Shown: piece after piece, positions 27,005-35,550 of the stretch
Layout of the letters: the number at the start of each line of letters is the position of its first letter
Numbering within the stretch: position 1 is the stretch's first letter
DNA from: Methanothrix sp.
Lineage (GTDB): Archaea; Halobacteriota; Methanosarcinia; Methanotrichales; Methanotrichaceae
Direction: 5' to 3'
Assembly (NCBI RefSeq): GCF_026419855.1
Contig: NZ_JAOAKP010000008.1
Span: forward strand, 1 to 49,618
DNA: 49,618 bases
The notes under the pieces: generated by a model
Database searches by the model: none
The model's input: the letters and a program-made list of their open reading frames with translations, nothing else
Told to the model about the DNA's origin: nothing
Made by a program: the position numbers and the translations under genes

Positions 27005-27186
27005 TGGGGCTGGTGCGATTCGAACGCACGATCGACGGGTCTCTCCGATTCTGGGAACACATGATCATCTCAGTGCTCCAACGGATCATCAACGCCATCC
27101 CCGTCGGGATGGCTCAGCAGACCCGTTGCTCATCATCCAATCATACCGCTGGAGCCCGTCGCCCTACCTGGCTAGGCCACAGCCCC
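27005..27186 (-). tRNA. tRNA-Trp (CCA) with a 108-base bulge-helix-bulge intron
   Basis: The exons are 27149-27186 and 27005-27040 (mature length 74). The acceptor stem is GGGGCTG/CAGCCCC, the T arm GTGCG-TTCGAAT-CGCAC, and the anticodon stem ACGGG/CCCGT with loop CTCCAGA, anticodon CCA. The splice region folds as a canonical BHB: the four-base central helix CTCC/GGAG is flanked by three-base bulges AGC and AGA, cut after AG in each. The intron lies between positions 37 and 38, as in other archaeal pre-tRNA-Trp. CCA is not encoded. It is four bases downstream of tRNA-Lys and transcribed with it. Confidence 0.96.
27041..27148 (-). ncRNA. Intron-encoded box C/D guide RNA of pre-tRNA-Trp
   Basis: The intron contains box C (GGATGATGA), D' (CTGA after GGGTCTG), C' (TTGATGA) and D (CTGA after TTGGAGCA). 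The D' guide ACGGGTCTG pairs with CAGACCCGT of the mature tRNA and, by the fifth-base rule, targets C39. The D guide TTGGAGC pairs with GCTCCAG (one G-U) and targets C34. This is the arrangement established in Haloferax pre-tRNA-Trp, where C34 and U39 are methylated; here residue 39 is C and the guide base is G, a compensated change. Confidence 0.93.
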
Positions 27187-27190
27187 TTAG

Positions 27191-27264
27191 CGGGCCGAGA
27201 GGGATTTGAACCCCCGACCTAAAGGTTAAGAGCCTTTCGCTCTACCTGACTAAGCTACCGGCCC
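27191..27264 (-). tRNA. tRNA-Lys (CTT)
   Basis: The 74-base gene has acceptor GGGCCGG/TCGGCCC with discriminator G, anticodon stem AAAGG/CCTTT with loop CTCTTAA (anticodon CTT), and T arm GGGGG-TTCAAAT-CCCTC. It is intronless and CCA is not encoded. It is the first gene of a two-tRNA unit with tRNA-Trp, four bases apart. Confidence 0.96.
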
Positions 27265-27287
27265 GCGTCGGTAATATGACAAAGCTG

Positions 27288-27295
27288 TTTATAAG
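27288..27295 (-). promoter_or_regulatory. TATA box of the tRNA-Lys/tRNA-Trp unit
   Basis: Minus-strand CTTATAAA, preceded by a BRE-like CGAAACG, is centred about 28 bases upstream of the tRNA-Lys 5' end, the standard spacing for an archaeal tRNA promoter. Confidence 0.75.
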
Positions 27296-27385
27296 CGTTT
27301 CGATGCCTCAGGCATGAACGATCGCATCCGGGCGGGCTTCAAGGATGCTGATCCTCAGAGATCTCATTCTAAGAGGTCGTGGGTT

Positions 27386-27500
27386 GGTTACGTGCTCTGA
27401 TCGTTGAACCCGGCAGCATGTGACATCGGGGGATTTGTGATCTGCTGTGCATGAGATTGCCGATTCCTGAATTTCCATTCATAGATTCGAGTACAAGACC
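27386..27500 (+). repeat. Family 2 element, diverged copy
   Basis: The 115-bp element has ends GGTTACGTGCTCTGATCGTTGAA and TTCATAGATTCGAGTACAAGACC, which are imperfect inverted repeats matching family 2 termini; the interior is largely diverged. The outside 8-mers, CGTGGGTT and CATGAGCT, agree at five positions and differ only by transitions, possibly a decayed target duplication. It lies eight bases from the next family 2 copy. The gap 27265-27756 holds only the tRNA promoter and these two elements. Confidence 0.6.
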
Positions 27501-27508
27501 CATGAGCT

Positions 27509-27621
27509 GGTTGTGTACGCGTATTGCTGAAACGCTGCATGCAACCTTGTGGATTCATGCAGTTATTATGCCGGTACACGCTGGTCACTTATAGCCTGTT
27601 CAGCTATTCGAGCACACGACC
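27509..27621 (+). repeat. Family 2 element, diverged copy
   Basis: The 113-bp element has ends GGTTGTGTACGCGTATTGCTGAA and TTCAGCTATTCGAGCACACGACC, matching as inverted repeats at 18 of 23 positions. It is the same length as the copy at 44442 but with a different interior. No target duplication is visible. Two family 2 elements in the same orientation eight bases apart suggest a preferred or reused target. Confidence 0.65.
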
Positions 27622-27756
27622 AAACCCGCAGCTATCACCAAGGCCCATGGGGTATCTCGTCCGTGGCAGTTGATTCCGTGAAGTCGCCCGGTGATCCATA
27701 CGCTGCCCTCAACTCCTGAATGACCACAAGATCTATGTCCACGCCCGGAAGAACTC

Positions 27757-30375
27757 ATGCGGATGGATCGCTCAGACGATGAGATACTCGCACTGTTCGA
27801 TGATACGGTTCGAGAATGGTGGATCAGAAGCTTTGGTGGCAGAGAGAAGCTGTTCACACCGCCCCAGAGGCTCGCAGTGCCCCTTATCCACGCGGGAAGG
27901 AGCGTGCTCATAAGCTCACCAACCGGATCGGGGAAGACGCTGTCCGCCTTCATCTCCATAATAAACAGCCTGTTCATACTTTCCAGAACAGACGGGCTCG
28001 AGAACAGCGTGTACTGCCTATACATATCGCCGCTTAGATCGCTGGCCAACGACATACACAGAAACCTGGAGCGACCGCTGGCTGAGATACAGGAGATCGC
28101 TGCAGAGCGCGGGATAGAGGCGGTGGAGATCAGGCACGCCATCAGGCATGGAGACGTATCCTCATCAGAGAGGGCGAAGATGCTCAGAAAGACCCCGCAC
28201 ATCCTGAACACAACGCCTGAGAGCCTGGCGCTGCTACTGAACTCCCCACGCTTCAGGGAGAAGCTCAGGACAGTCAGGTGGGTCATCGTCGATGAGATAC
28301 ACTCGCTTGCAGGCTCCAAGAGAGGCGTTCACCTCTCGCTCAGCCTGGAGCGCCTGGAGGAGCTTAAAAGAGAGACTGGCGGGGAGAGCTTTGTGAGGAT
28401 CGGCTGCTCCGCGACCATCGAGCCGCTTCAGGAGGTCGCGGCATTTCTCGGCGGCGCTGACAGGGATGTGGAGATCATCGACACCAGATTCTCCAGAAGG
28501 TTCGATCTCAGGCTGATCTGCCCGGTGCCCGATCTCATCTCCACGACTCCGGGAGAGCTCAGCCGCGCGCTGTACGAGACGCTGGATGAGCAGATACAGG
28601 AGCACAAAAACACGCTTGTATTCACAAACACCAGGAACGGAGCGGAGAGAATCCTATACAACCTCAGGGCGAGGTATCCGGATCGCTACAACGAGAGCAA
28701 CTCCGGATGCCACCACGGCTCGATGGGGAAGACGAGCAGGCTGGATGTGGAGGAGAGGCTGAAATCAGGGGATCTGAAGGTTGTGACATCCTCGACGTCG
28801 CTGGAGCTGGGGATAGACATGCCCCATCTCGATCTCGTCCTCCAGATAGGATCGCCGAAGTCGGTGGCTGCTCTGCTCCAGAGGATAGGAAGAGCGGGCC
28901 ACAGCCTGGACCAGGTTGTCAAGGGAAGGGTCGTTGTCCTCGACAGGGATGAGCTCATAGAGTGTGCGGTGATGCTCGGATGCGCAAGGGAGGGGTTCGT
29001 CGACAGGATACACATACCAAGAAACTGCCTCGATGTTCTGTGCCAGCATATCCTTGGCATGGCGCTGGAGCGGAGATGGCATGTAAACGATGCGCTTAGG
29101 ATCGTAAGAAGATCGTACTGTTACAGGGATCTGAGAGAGGACGATTTGAGATCTGTGATAACATACCTCTCCGGAGCCTATGCCGATCTGGAGGATAGGA
29201 ACATCTATGCGAAGATCTGGTACGATCCCGGGACGGGAGAGTTCGGCAAACGCGGCAGGAACTCCAGGATGATATACATGCTCAACCTGGGGACGATACC
29301 GGATGAGTTCTCCTGCGATGTTGTCACAAGGGATGGCAGATGGGTCGGTAACCTCGATGAGAAGTACCTGGAGCGGCTCTCGAAGGGCGACGTGTTCGTC
29401 CTCGGCGGCAGATCGTATGCATTCAGGTACAGGCGCGGCGGAAAGATCTATGTCGATCCCACAGGAGAGCGCCCCACGATACCGAGCTGGTTCTCTGAGA
29501 AACTACCCCTGTCATTTGATCTGGGCCTGAGGGTTCTTCAGTTCAAAGCGCGCATGCTTGATCTTATGAGGAGAGCTGATGAGGAGACGGTCGTTCAGCA
29601 TCTCCTAGAGATGCTCCCGATAGATGAGAACAGCGCCAGGAGCATCTACCAGATATTCGAGCAGCAGATCAGGTATCTCGGGGAGGACTCGGTCTCAACA
29701 GATAAACGCATCGTTGTGGAGGAAACCAGGGACGCCAAGGGGAGAAGCGTATACTACTTCATGACCAACTACGGGCTGAGGTTCAATGATGGGTTCAGCA
29801 GGATGGTCGCTTATATCCTTTCAAGGGACGGTAAGAGCAATGTTCTGGTCTCGATCGCGGACACAGGCTTCATGCTATCTCTCCCTTTGAGATCGAAGGC
29901 TGATCCCGTTGCAGCTCTGAAATCCATCAGGCCCGATATGTGTGAGGATCTGCTCAGGAGGGCGGTCGAGAACACGAACCTGCTGAAGAGGATATTCAGG
30001 ATCAACGCCACCAGGTTCTTCATGATCCTGAGAAACTACATGGGGCACAGAAAGAGCGCGAGGAGGCAGCAGGTATCTGCAGACATGCTCATAGGTCTCG
30101 CAAAGCAGCTAGACGACTTCGCGGTCCTGAAGGAGAGCTACCGCGAGATCATCGAGGACAAGTTCGAGCTCGATAACATAAAGAGCGTTGTGGAAGCGAT
30201 AAGCACAGGGGATATAGAGATCGTGAGAAAGAGAAGCCCGTCGCCAGGCCCGATGGCATTCGGAATAGCATCCATTGGCGCTCCCGATGTCGTTCTGGCG
30301 CAGGACAGGCTCGCGATTCTGAAGGAGTTCCAGAGAAGGGTTATGGAGAGGATCGCCGGAGAGAGTGCAGCGTGA
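27757..30375 (+). CDS. lhr: Lhr-type superfamily 2 ATP-dependent helicase
   Basis: The 872-residue protein has Walker A SPTGSGKT (54-61), TTPESL (152-157), DEIH box (179-182), SAT motif (GCSATIEPL), TSSTSLELGIDMPHLDLV and the motif VI QRIGRAGHS, followed by the Lhr winged-helix and core extension, but not the long bacterial C-terminal region. Length fits archaeal Lhr (aLhr) proteins, which unwind DNA and DNA-RNA hybrids at replication forks or during repair. ATG at 27757 is used; a second ATG two codons later is possible. The downstream phosphoesterase start overlaps its stop (GTGA), indicating translational coupling. Confidence 0.93.
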   Translation: MRMDRSDDEILALFDDTVREWWIRSFGGREKLFTPPQRLAVPLIHAGRSVLISSPTGSGKTLSAFISIINSLFILSRTDGLENSVYCLYISPLRSLANDIHRNLERPLAEIQEIAAERGIEAVEIRHAIRHGDVSSSERAKMLRKTPHILNTTPESLALLLNSPRFREKLRTVRWVIVDEIHSLAGSKRGVHLSLSLERLEELKRETGGESFVRIGCSATIEPLQEVAAFLGGADRDVEIIDTRFSRRFDLRLICPVPDLISTTPGELSRALYETLDEQIQEHKNTLVFTNTRNGAERILYNLRARYPDRYNESNSGCHHGSMGKTSRLDVEERLKSGDLKVVTSSTSLELGIDMPHLDLVLQIGSPKSVAALLQRIGRAGHSLDQVVKGRVVVLDRDELIECAVMLGCAREGFVDRIHIPRNCLDVLCQHILGMALERRWHVNDALRIVRRSYCYRDLREDDLRSVITYLSGAYADLEDRNIYAKIWYDPGTGEFGKRGRNSRMIYMLNLGTIPDEFSCDVVTRDGRWVGNLDEKYLERLSKGDVFVLGGRSYAFRYRRGGKIYVDPTGERPTIPSWFSEKLPLSFDLGLRVLQFKARMLDLMRRADEETVVQHLLEMLPIDENSARSIYQIFEQQIRYLGEDSVSTDKRIVVEETRDAKGRSVYYFMTNYGLRFNDGFSRMVAYILSRDGKSNVLVSIADTGFMLSLPLRSKADPVAALKSIRPDMCEDLLRRAVENTNLLKRIFRINATRFFMILRNYMGHRKSARRQQVSADMLIGLAKQLDDFAVLKESYREIIEDKFELDNIKSVVEAISTGDIEIVRKRSPSPGPMAFGIASIGAPDVVLAQDRLAILKEFQRRVMERIAGESAA

Positions 30376-31079
30376 ACATCGAAGATCTGCGAGAGCATCT
30401 GATAAAAAGGTTCGATTTTCTTCTCGGATCAATCTATATTAAAGAGACGGGGACATGTGTGCTCTCAGATGTTCACATAGGCCTAGAGGATGAACTCTTC
30501 GCCCAGGGGCTTGTATTTCCGTTGAGAGAAAAGGAGGAGCTGCTGCGAAGGATCGAGATCGTACTCGAGAGCTTCAATCCTCGGAAGTTCATCCTTGCCG
30601 GCGATGTGGTGCACTCATTCGGACGGGCTGATCGTAGAATACGCAGGAAGCTTGAGCTAATATTAAACAGAATCCGGCCGAGATGTGAGCTGATTCTCGT
30701 TTCAGGCACGCACGACGGTATGCTGCCCTACATGGGCTTCACAGCTCAGAGGAGGTACGATGAGGGAGGATACACAGTATCTCACGGGGACGAGGACCTG
30801 AGGGAGCACGGCCATCTGATAATGGGTCATGAGCATCCGGTGCTGGATGTCGAGATGATGCGCATTCCATGCTACCTCTTCGGCAGGGGCATCATGGACA
30901 GCATGGATATCATCGTCCTGCCTGCATTCAATCCACTCTGCCAGGGTGTGGCTGTGAACCATCTGGAGAGCTCCGATCTGCTGTCGCCTGTGCTCAGGAG
31001 GCTCGACATCGGAAAGCTCCATCCCGTGGTCGAGGTGGATGGGGAGTTGATGGTGTTCCCGGAGATCAGGCGGCTATGA
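30372..31079 (+). CDS. Lhr-linked metallophosphoesterase
   Basis: The 235-residue calcineurin-like phosphoesterase shows all five metal blocks: SDVHIG (32-37), LAGDVVH (75-81), SGTHDG, SHGDEDL and MGHEHP. It belongs to the archaeal family often encoded next to Lhr helicases (TIGR00024-like in my recollection), which resembles the Mre11/SbcD nuclease core and the bacterial Lhr-associated phosphoesterases acting on DNA or RNA ends. It starts at a GTG whose last two bases overlap the helicase stop. A DNA-processing partnership is the likely role; nuclease or phosphatase activity is unproven here. Confidence 0.88.
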   Translation: MNIEDLREHLIKRFDFLLGSIYIKETGTCVLSDVHIGLEDELFAQGLVFPLREKEELLRRIEIVLESFNPRKFILAGDVVHSFGRADRRIRRKLELILNRIRPRCELILVSGTHDGMLPYMGFTAQRRYDEGGYTVSHGDEDLREHGHLIMGHEHPVLDVEMMRIPCYLFGRGIMDSMDIIVLPAFNPLCQGVAVNHLESSDLLSPVLRRLDIGKLHPVVEVDGELMVFPEIRRL

Positions 31080-31087
31080 GACGCCTC

Positions 31088-32299
31088 TCATGATCCTCCG
31101 TGCAGCTCCTGAAGCTGCGTTATCCTCCTCAGCTCCTCCCTGAGGGACTCCGGCAGGCCCTTTATCTCAACGTCCAGGAACCCTCTGACTATGACGCCGG
31201 TCGCCTGATCCTTTGTCAGGCCCCTTGCCATGAGGTACTCAAGCTCCAGCTCTGAGATCTTGCCTACAGCAGCCTCATGTGACATGTCCAGGCCGCCGCA
31301 TCTTCCATCAAGCTCTGGTATGGAGTCTATCCTCCCCTTCTCAGAGAGTATCAGCCCGACGCACTCGAGATGCGCCTTGACATCAGGTACCTCGCCGATC
31401 ATCCTTCCCCGGGTTATTATCTCCCCGCCGACCGAGACCGCTCTTGTTATTGAGTCAGCGCTGCATCCGGGCGCCCTGAGCACGACCTCGCTTCCGGTGT
31501 CGAGATGCCCCTCCTTCGCATAGAGCACGGTGTTGAAGCTCGCCACCGCTCCTTTTCCGTCCAGTATCGCCTTCGGATAGGTCTGCAGGGTCTTCGCGGG
31601 CGTCAGGCATATGTAGTTGTTCGAGAGCGTGGCGCCCTCCTCCATGTATATCGCTGTCCTTGGCCTGACATCGACCTCACGCCCCCAGTTGTGGATCATG
31701 GTGAAGCTGACGTGTGCGCCCTTCTTGATGAAGAACTCGGACACCCCGATATGCAGGCCCCTCTGGACATGGCTGGGCGTCGTGCATCCTGTGATGACGT
31801 GAAGCTCGCTTCCCTCTTCTGCTATGATTATGTTGTGCACTCTTTGATTCAGGTTCGTCTGACCGAGGTACAGACAGCTCTTCAGTGGGAATACAGTCTT
31901 CGCGCCACTCTTCGCCCTCAGGAAGTATCCTGCAGGAGGGTGGAGAGCAACATCTGCCGTGTACTTGTCCTGGTCAACAGGCACAAGCTTCCACCAGTAG
32001 TCCTTCAGCCCATCATACTTCTTCAGGGCGGTGGCTATATCCAGCACCTCGATCCCCTCTGTGGAGGATTTTGCAACGACAGGTGTCTGATCCATCTGGA
32101 TGTATGCGCCGCCGACCTCTTTATCCAGAGCCACGCCAACGCCCAGAGCTGCCTTTTTGACGTCCTCCGGTACCTCCTCGAGGCTCTGAATCTCTTCATG
32201 CGGCTTAGCTTCAACATCGTACTTCTCGAGATCCACATCCGGGCCGTAGGTTGCCTTCTTGCCCAGAGCCTTCCTCGCCCTCTCAGCTATGTCGGACAT
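31088..32299 (-). CDS. sufB: SufB/SufD-type Fe-S cluster scaffold protein
   Basis: The 403-residue protein shows the SufB/SufD beta-helix: VHNIIIAEEGSELHVITGCT, FTMIHNWGREVDVRPRTAIYMEEGATLSNNYI and a C-terminal helical tail with GLDMSHEAAVGKISELELEYLMARGL. Together with SufC it assembles and transfers Fe-S clusters; methanogens commonly have only these two components. I start at the ATG at 32299 with AGGTG just upstream; an alternative at 32314 lies inside sufC with a poorer site. The start overlaps the sufC end by 13 bases. A separate SufD, SufS or SufU is not present. Confidence 0.92.
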   Translation of the reverse strand: MSDIAERARKALGKKATYGPDVDLEKYDVEAKPHEEIQSLEEVPEDVKKAALGVGVALDKEVGGAYIQMDQTPVVAKSSTEGIEVLDIATALKKYDGLKDYWWKLVPVDQDKYTADVALHPPAGYFLRAKSGAKTVFPLKSCLYLGQTNLNQRVHNIIIAEEGSELHVITGCTTPSHVQRGLHIGVSEFFIKKGAHVSFTMIHNWGREVDVRPRTAIYMEEGATLSNNYICLTPAKTLQTYPKAILDGKGAVASFNTVLYAKEGHLDTGSEVVLRAPGCSADSITRAVSVGGEIITRGRMIGEVPDVKAHLECVGLILSEKGRIDSIPELDGRCGGLDMSHEAAVGKISELELEYLMARGLTKDQATGVIVRGFLDVEIKGLPESLREELRRITQLQELHGGS

Positions 32300-33024
32300 A
32301 GGCACCTGACACACCCCTCGTATCCTCTTGTCTTGATCTGCTCCAGTATCTCCCTCGGGCTGCCTGTGCAGACTATCGTGCCCTCGAGCATCACATGGGC
32401 TTTGTCTACTGAGATGTAATCTAGTATATGACCGAAGTGTGTTATTATGATGCCAGAGCGCGTCCTCTTGCTTGGCTTCGCGTCCTTCTCTGTGAGCTTG
32501 TTTATCGCCTTACCGATGAGCTTTATGTTTTCCAGATCCACTCCTGAATCAGGCTCGTCCAGCATCACAAGCTCCGGCCTCTGCGCAAGCAGCTGTGCCA
32601 TCTCGGATCTCTTGATCTCCCCTCCGGAGAAGCCGCGGTTGACCTCACGATCCGCGAACTCCAGGAAGTTCATCTCCCTCAGCACCTTCTCCGGGTTCGC
32701 CTGGGGGTTGCACAGCTTTATGAGATCCTTCAGCTTCAGCCCCCTTATTGCAGGAGGGCTCTGAAACGCGATCCCTATCCCCATCCTGGCCCGCTCATCC
32801 ATTGGCAGATTGGTTATATCCTTTCCTTTGAACAGTATCCTCCCGCTTTCCACAACATATCTGGGCACGCCTGCTATCGTATTCAGCAGCGTGGTCTTGC
32901 CGCAGCCGTTCGGCCCGAAGAGGGCATGGTTCTCTCCCCGATCGATCTTGAGATTTATGCCCTTCAGAACCATCCGGCCGCCAATGCTGACATGCAGATC
33001 CTCTATCTCAAGCAGCCCGAACAC
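32287..33024 (-). CDS. sufC: SufC Fe-S assembly ABC ATPase
   Basis: The 245-residue cytosolic ATPase has Walker A GPNGCGKTT (about 39-47), the signature FSGGEIKRSE, Walker B VMLDEPDSGVD and a switch histidine in IITHFG. It forms the SufBC complex with the downstream gene. The start is unclear: the frame opens with GTG at 33024, but GGAGG overlaps that codon, while the family-typical N-terminus (LLEIEDLHV) could begin at a CTG at 33015 six bases after the site. I keep GTG as the conventional choice. Confidence 0.93.
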   Translation of the reverse strand: MFGLLEIEDLHVSIGGRMVLKGINLKIDRGENHALFGPNGCGKTTLLNTIAGVPRYVVESGRILFKGKDITNLPMDERARMGIGIAFQSPPAIRGLKLKDLIKLCNPQANPEKVLREMNFLEFADREVNRGFSGGEIKRSEMAQLLAQRPELVMLDEPDSGVDLENIKLIGKAINKLTEKDAKPSKRTRSGIIITHFGHILDYISVDKAHVMLEGTIVCTGSPREILEQIKTRGYEGCVRCLCPT

Positions 33025-33136
33025 CTCCAGAGGTTAGTAGGGTTCTGTTGAGATCTCAGTTTATTTACACTTTCGCATCAGACCTCGAGGCCTCTGAAGG
33101 GATTTGCAGGCGTATGCAGCAGGTACTCGGGGGACT

Positions 33137-33484
33137 CTAGATCACATTCACGATGACGCTCCCCTGAACAGATTTCCCTGTCGAGTCGCGGACCTTCACG
33201 ACGATGAGATGCTCTCCCTCCTTCAGCCTGCTCGAATCAACTGTTATTTTACTTCCCGACCCCAGGTACCTGTCCATGCTCGACCACCATTCGTAAGTGT
33301 ACGGGCCGCTTCCGCCGCTCGCACTGGCCTCCATGACCACATGGCCCCCAGACAGAACAGCTCCCGCCTTCGGGGAGTGTATCTTCGCGGTCAGCTCGGA
33401 GGAGCCCGGCGCTTTGGAATCATCCTGCTCGAGACAGCCGGCTGTGAGAAGAATCAGTACAGAAATTATCGCTGTAATCCTCAT
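33137..33484 (-). CDS. Small lipoprotein with a PKD/Ig-like domain
   Basis: The ATG at 33484 gives a 115-residue chain starting MRITAIISVLILLTAGCLEQ, a lipoprotein signal with lipobox LTAGC. The mature part carries one beta-sandwich domain resembling PKD/Ig-like modules (SGPYTYEWWSSMDRYLGSG, then EGEHLIVVKVRDSTGKSV). It would be lipid-anchored on the outer face of the membrane. An upstream in-frame ATG (33565) would hide the signal peptide and is unlikely. Only weak GGTG precedes the start. Ligand unknown. Confidence 0.78.
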   Translation of the reverse strand: MRITAIISVLILLTAGCLEQDDSKAPGSSELTAKIHSPKAGAVLSGGHVVMEASASGGSGPYTYEWWSSMDRYLGSGSKITVDSSRLKEGEHLIVVKVRDSTGKSVQGSVIVNVI

Positions 33485-33589
33485 GTTTGAACACCAAGCA
33501 GAGCTTTTAGATTGTCCTGCACAAACCTTCAAAGCTGCCCGAAGATACCTCTGGCATGATATCAAACTGTTGGCTTCACCTTTATGAAG

Positions 33590-33737
33590 CAGGGAGCTTG
33601 GGCCTTCAGGCCTGAGAGAAGCCCGCCGTGGTCTGGACCGCTGAGCGGAGCGTGAGGGAACAGAGACCCCTACAGGATGAATGAAGCCTGAGGGTCAGAT
33701 CCCGGGAGTCGGTGGCGATTCGATGTGCGAGGAGATC
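33590..33737. other. Unassigned stem-loop-rich segment
   Basis: GGCCT-TC-AGGCC (about 33603-33614) and CCGC-TGA-GCGG (about 33640-33650) form tight hairpins, followed by GATGAATGA and CCTGA, which resemble box C/D motifs but without demonstrable targets. I cannot name an RNA; it may be a leader, a small RNA or simply terminator structures between the lipoprotein and mtnA genes. Confidence 0.3.
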
Positions 33738-33738
33738 G

Positions 33739-33846
33739 GTCGTTTGCTTGCATCACTGAATGATTCCGCTGGAATCGATAGCAACAGTGAACCCATAAAT
33801 CCGGATGTGTTGAACGCTGCAGGATTCGATGATGGGGTACACAACC
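33739..33846 (+). repeat. Family 2 element with 8-bp target duplication
   Basis: The element starts GTCGTTTGCTTGCATCACTG and ends GATGGGGTACACAACC, sharing TGAATGATTCCGCTGGA with the copy at 44442. It is flanked by exact GGAGATCG at 33731-33738 and 33847-33854. This is the best evidence that family 2 also transposes. It lies 16 bases beyond the mtnA stop (minus strand). Confidence 0.82.
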
Positions 33847-33862
33847 GGAGATCGTTCGTATC

Positions 33863-34879
33863 CTAAATCCCGGGAGGCATCAGCGGCGGCCTGAAGACCC
33901 CCTTCTCAGTTATTATGGCGCTGACAAGCTCAACCGGCGTGGCGTCGAACGCTGGATTATACACCTTCACACCCTCAGGTGCGAGCCTCGTCTCGCCGAG
34001 GCGCCTGAGCTCGTCCCCACTCCTCTCCTCGATCACTATCTCGCTCTCATCATGTGATGCATCGAAGGTCGATAGCGGCGCTGCCACATAGAATGGAACT
34101 CCATGTGCTTTGGCGAGAACAGCATGCGTGTAGGTTCCTATCTTGTTGAAGACCGCGTCCTTAGTGATCCTGTCGGCTCCCACTATCACCCTGTCGATCA
34201 TGCCCCTGCGCATCAGGATTCCAGATGTGCTGTCACACACCAGGGTCACATCTATGCCATCCTCCATAAGCTCCCAGGCTGTAAGCCTGGATCCCTGGTT
34301 CAGAGGCCTGGTCTCGCAGGCGTAAACATGAATATCCTTTCCATCAATCACGGCCTGTCGTATCACGCCAAGCGCGGTGCCCCAGCCGACGCAGGCGAGT
34401 CTGCCGGCGTTGCAGTGCGTCAGAACCCTGTCGCCATCATTCAGGAGCTTCGCGCCATGTTTGCCGATCATTTTATTGATGATCAGATCCTCCTCGGCGA
34501 TCCTCTCAGCCTCGCGAAGCGCGATCTCTCGAACCTCATCAGCGATCTCCCCGGCCTGCGCTGCTCTCAGAACCCTGTCCACACCCCATGAGAGGTTGAT
34601 CGCTGTCGGCCTGGAGCTTTTGATCATATTCGCGGCGATCTCCATCTCGTGGAGAACGCCCTCCCTGTCAGGAAACCTCGACCTCATAGCTGCCAGGGCG
34701 ATGCCGTACCCTCCGGCGGCGCCGAGCGCGGGCGCGCCGCGTATCTTGAGGGAGGTGATCGCGTTTACGAGCTCCCTCACGCTTCTTATTGTGATCACGA
34801 CAAGCTCCGCGGGAAGCCTGGTCTGGTCGATGGTCTTTATCCCATCATCCCACCAGATTGTCCTGGACTCAGAGATCAT
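33863..34879 (-). CDS. mtnA: S-methyl-5-thioribose-1-phosphate isomerase family (aIF2B-like)
   Basis: The 338-residue protein shows MtnA blocks [37 protein letters not shown] (with the conserved cysteine), [23 protein letters not shown] and PLSTFD. It isomerises methylthioribose-1-phosphate; in methanogens homologues also handle 5-deoxyribose-1-phosphate from 5'-deoxyadenosine salvage, which I infer as an option. Ribose-1,5-bisphosphate isomerase is related but differs in these blocks. ATG at 34879 overlaps the rpiA end by 11 bases; last gene of a long minus-strand string. Confidence 0.9.
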   Translation of the reverse strand: MISESRTIWWDDGIKTIDQTRLPAELVVITIRSVRELVNAITSLKIRGAPALGAAGGYGIALAAMRSRFPDREGVLHEMEIAANMIKSSRPTAINLSWGVDRVLRAAQAGEIADEVREIALREAERIAEEDLIINKMIGKHGAKLLNDGDRVLTHCNAGRLACVGWGTALGVIRQAVIDGKDIHVYACETRPLNQGSRLTAWELMEDGIDVTLVCDSTSGILMRRGMIDRVIVGADRITKDAVFNKIGTYTHAVLAKAHGVPFYVAAPLSTFDASHDESEIVIEERSGDELRRLGETRLAPEGVKVYNPAFDATPVELVSAIITEKGVFRPPLMPPGI

Positions 34880-35543
34880 CCCTGCTGATCACCTCCACCA
34901 CACCATCGCGCGCGAGGTGGAGCTCATCTATTTTCGTGAATATCCCGTGCTCGACAACGCCCGGTATCTGCGATATCTTCTGCGAAAGGCCTGCAGGGTC
35001 AAGGATCTCCCCGAATGATACGTCCATCACAAAGTTCCCGTTGTCGGTGATCACCGGTCCATCTTTCATAAGGGCCTGGCGGATCACAGGAGACCCACCG
35101 ATCCTGATGAGCTCGCGCTCGACGACCCTTGCGGCAAACGGCAGGACCTCCACAGGAACGGGTCTGTTCAGCACCTCCACGCGCTTCGATCCATCTGCCA
35201 CAACCACGAAGCGCCTGGCAGCGATCGATACCACCTTCTCCCTGGTATGCGCCGCCCCTCCGCCCTTGATGGCATTCATCCTGGTATCGATCTGATCGAC
35301 GCCATCTATGGCCAGGTCCAGCAGTGGGTTTTGCGATAGTGTTGTCAGTGGGATCCCGCACTCTATCGCCAGCGCCTCCGACTGATAGGATGTTGGAACG
35401 CCAAGGATATCAAGCCCGTCAGCCACCATTCGTCCAATCGCCCTGATCGTCCATGCGACCGTGGAGCCTGTGCCGAGGCCCACTACCATGCCATCCCTGA
35501 CAAGCGATGCAGCAGACTCGCCGGCAAGCCGCTTCTCATCCAC
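34869..35543 (-). CDS. rpiA: Ribose-5-phosphate isomerase A
   Basis: RpiA interconverts ribose 5-phosphate and ribulose 5-phosphate. The 224-residue protein has [13 protein letters not shown] (substrate loop), the catalytic stretch [11 protein letters not shown] and [13 protein letters not shown], and [11 protein letters not shown]. It starts at GTG 35543 with the site GGAGAGAAGG inside the end of sepS, and the gap to the sepS stop is seven bases. In archaea RpiA with the ribulose monophosphate route supplies pentoses. It sits between the aminoacyl-tRNA synthetase gene and mtnA, both sharing pentose or translation context. Confidence 0.94.
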   Translation of the reverse strand: MDEKRLAGESAASLVRDGMVVGLGTGSTVAWTIRAIGRMVADGLDILGVPTSYQSEALAIECGIPLTTLSQNPLLDLAIDGVDQIDTRMNAIKGGGAAHTREKVVSIAARRFVVVADGSKRVEVLNRPVPVEVLPFAARVVERELIRIGGSPVIRQALMKDGPVITDNGNFVMDVSFGEILDPAGLSQKISQIPGVVEHGIFTKIDELHLARDGVVEVISRDDL

Positions 35544-35550
35544 ATTGATT

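Noticed and set aside
27005-27060. N-terminal extension of the small protein at 26647-26949 up to 27060
   Set aside because: It would run through the 3' exon of tRNA-Trp; the ATG at 26949 has a good ribosome-binding site and is preferred.
31505-32419. 304-codon plus-strand frame opposite sufB/sufC
   Set aside because: It is antisense to two clear Suf genes and has no recognisable domains.
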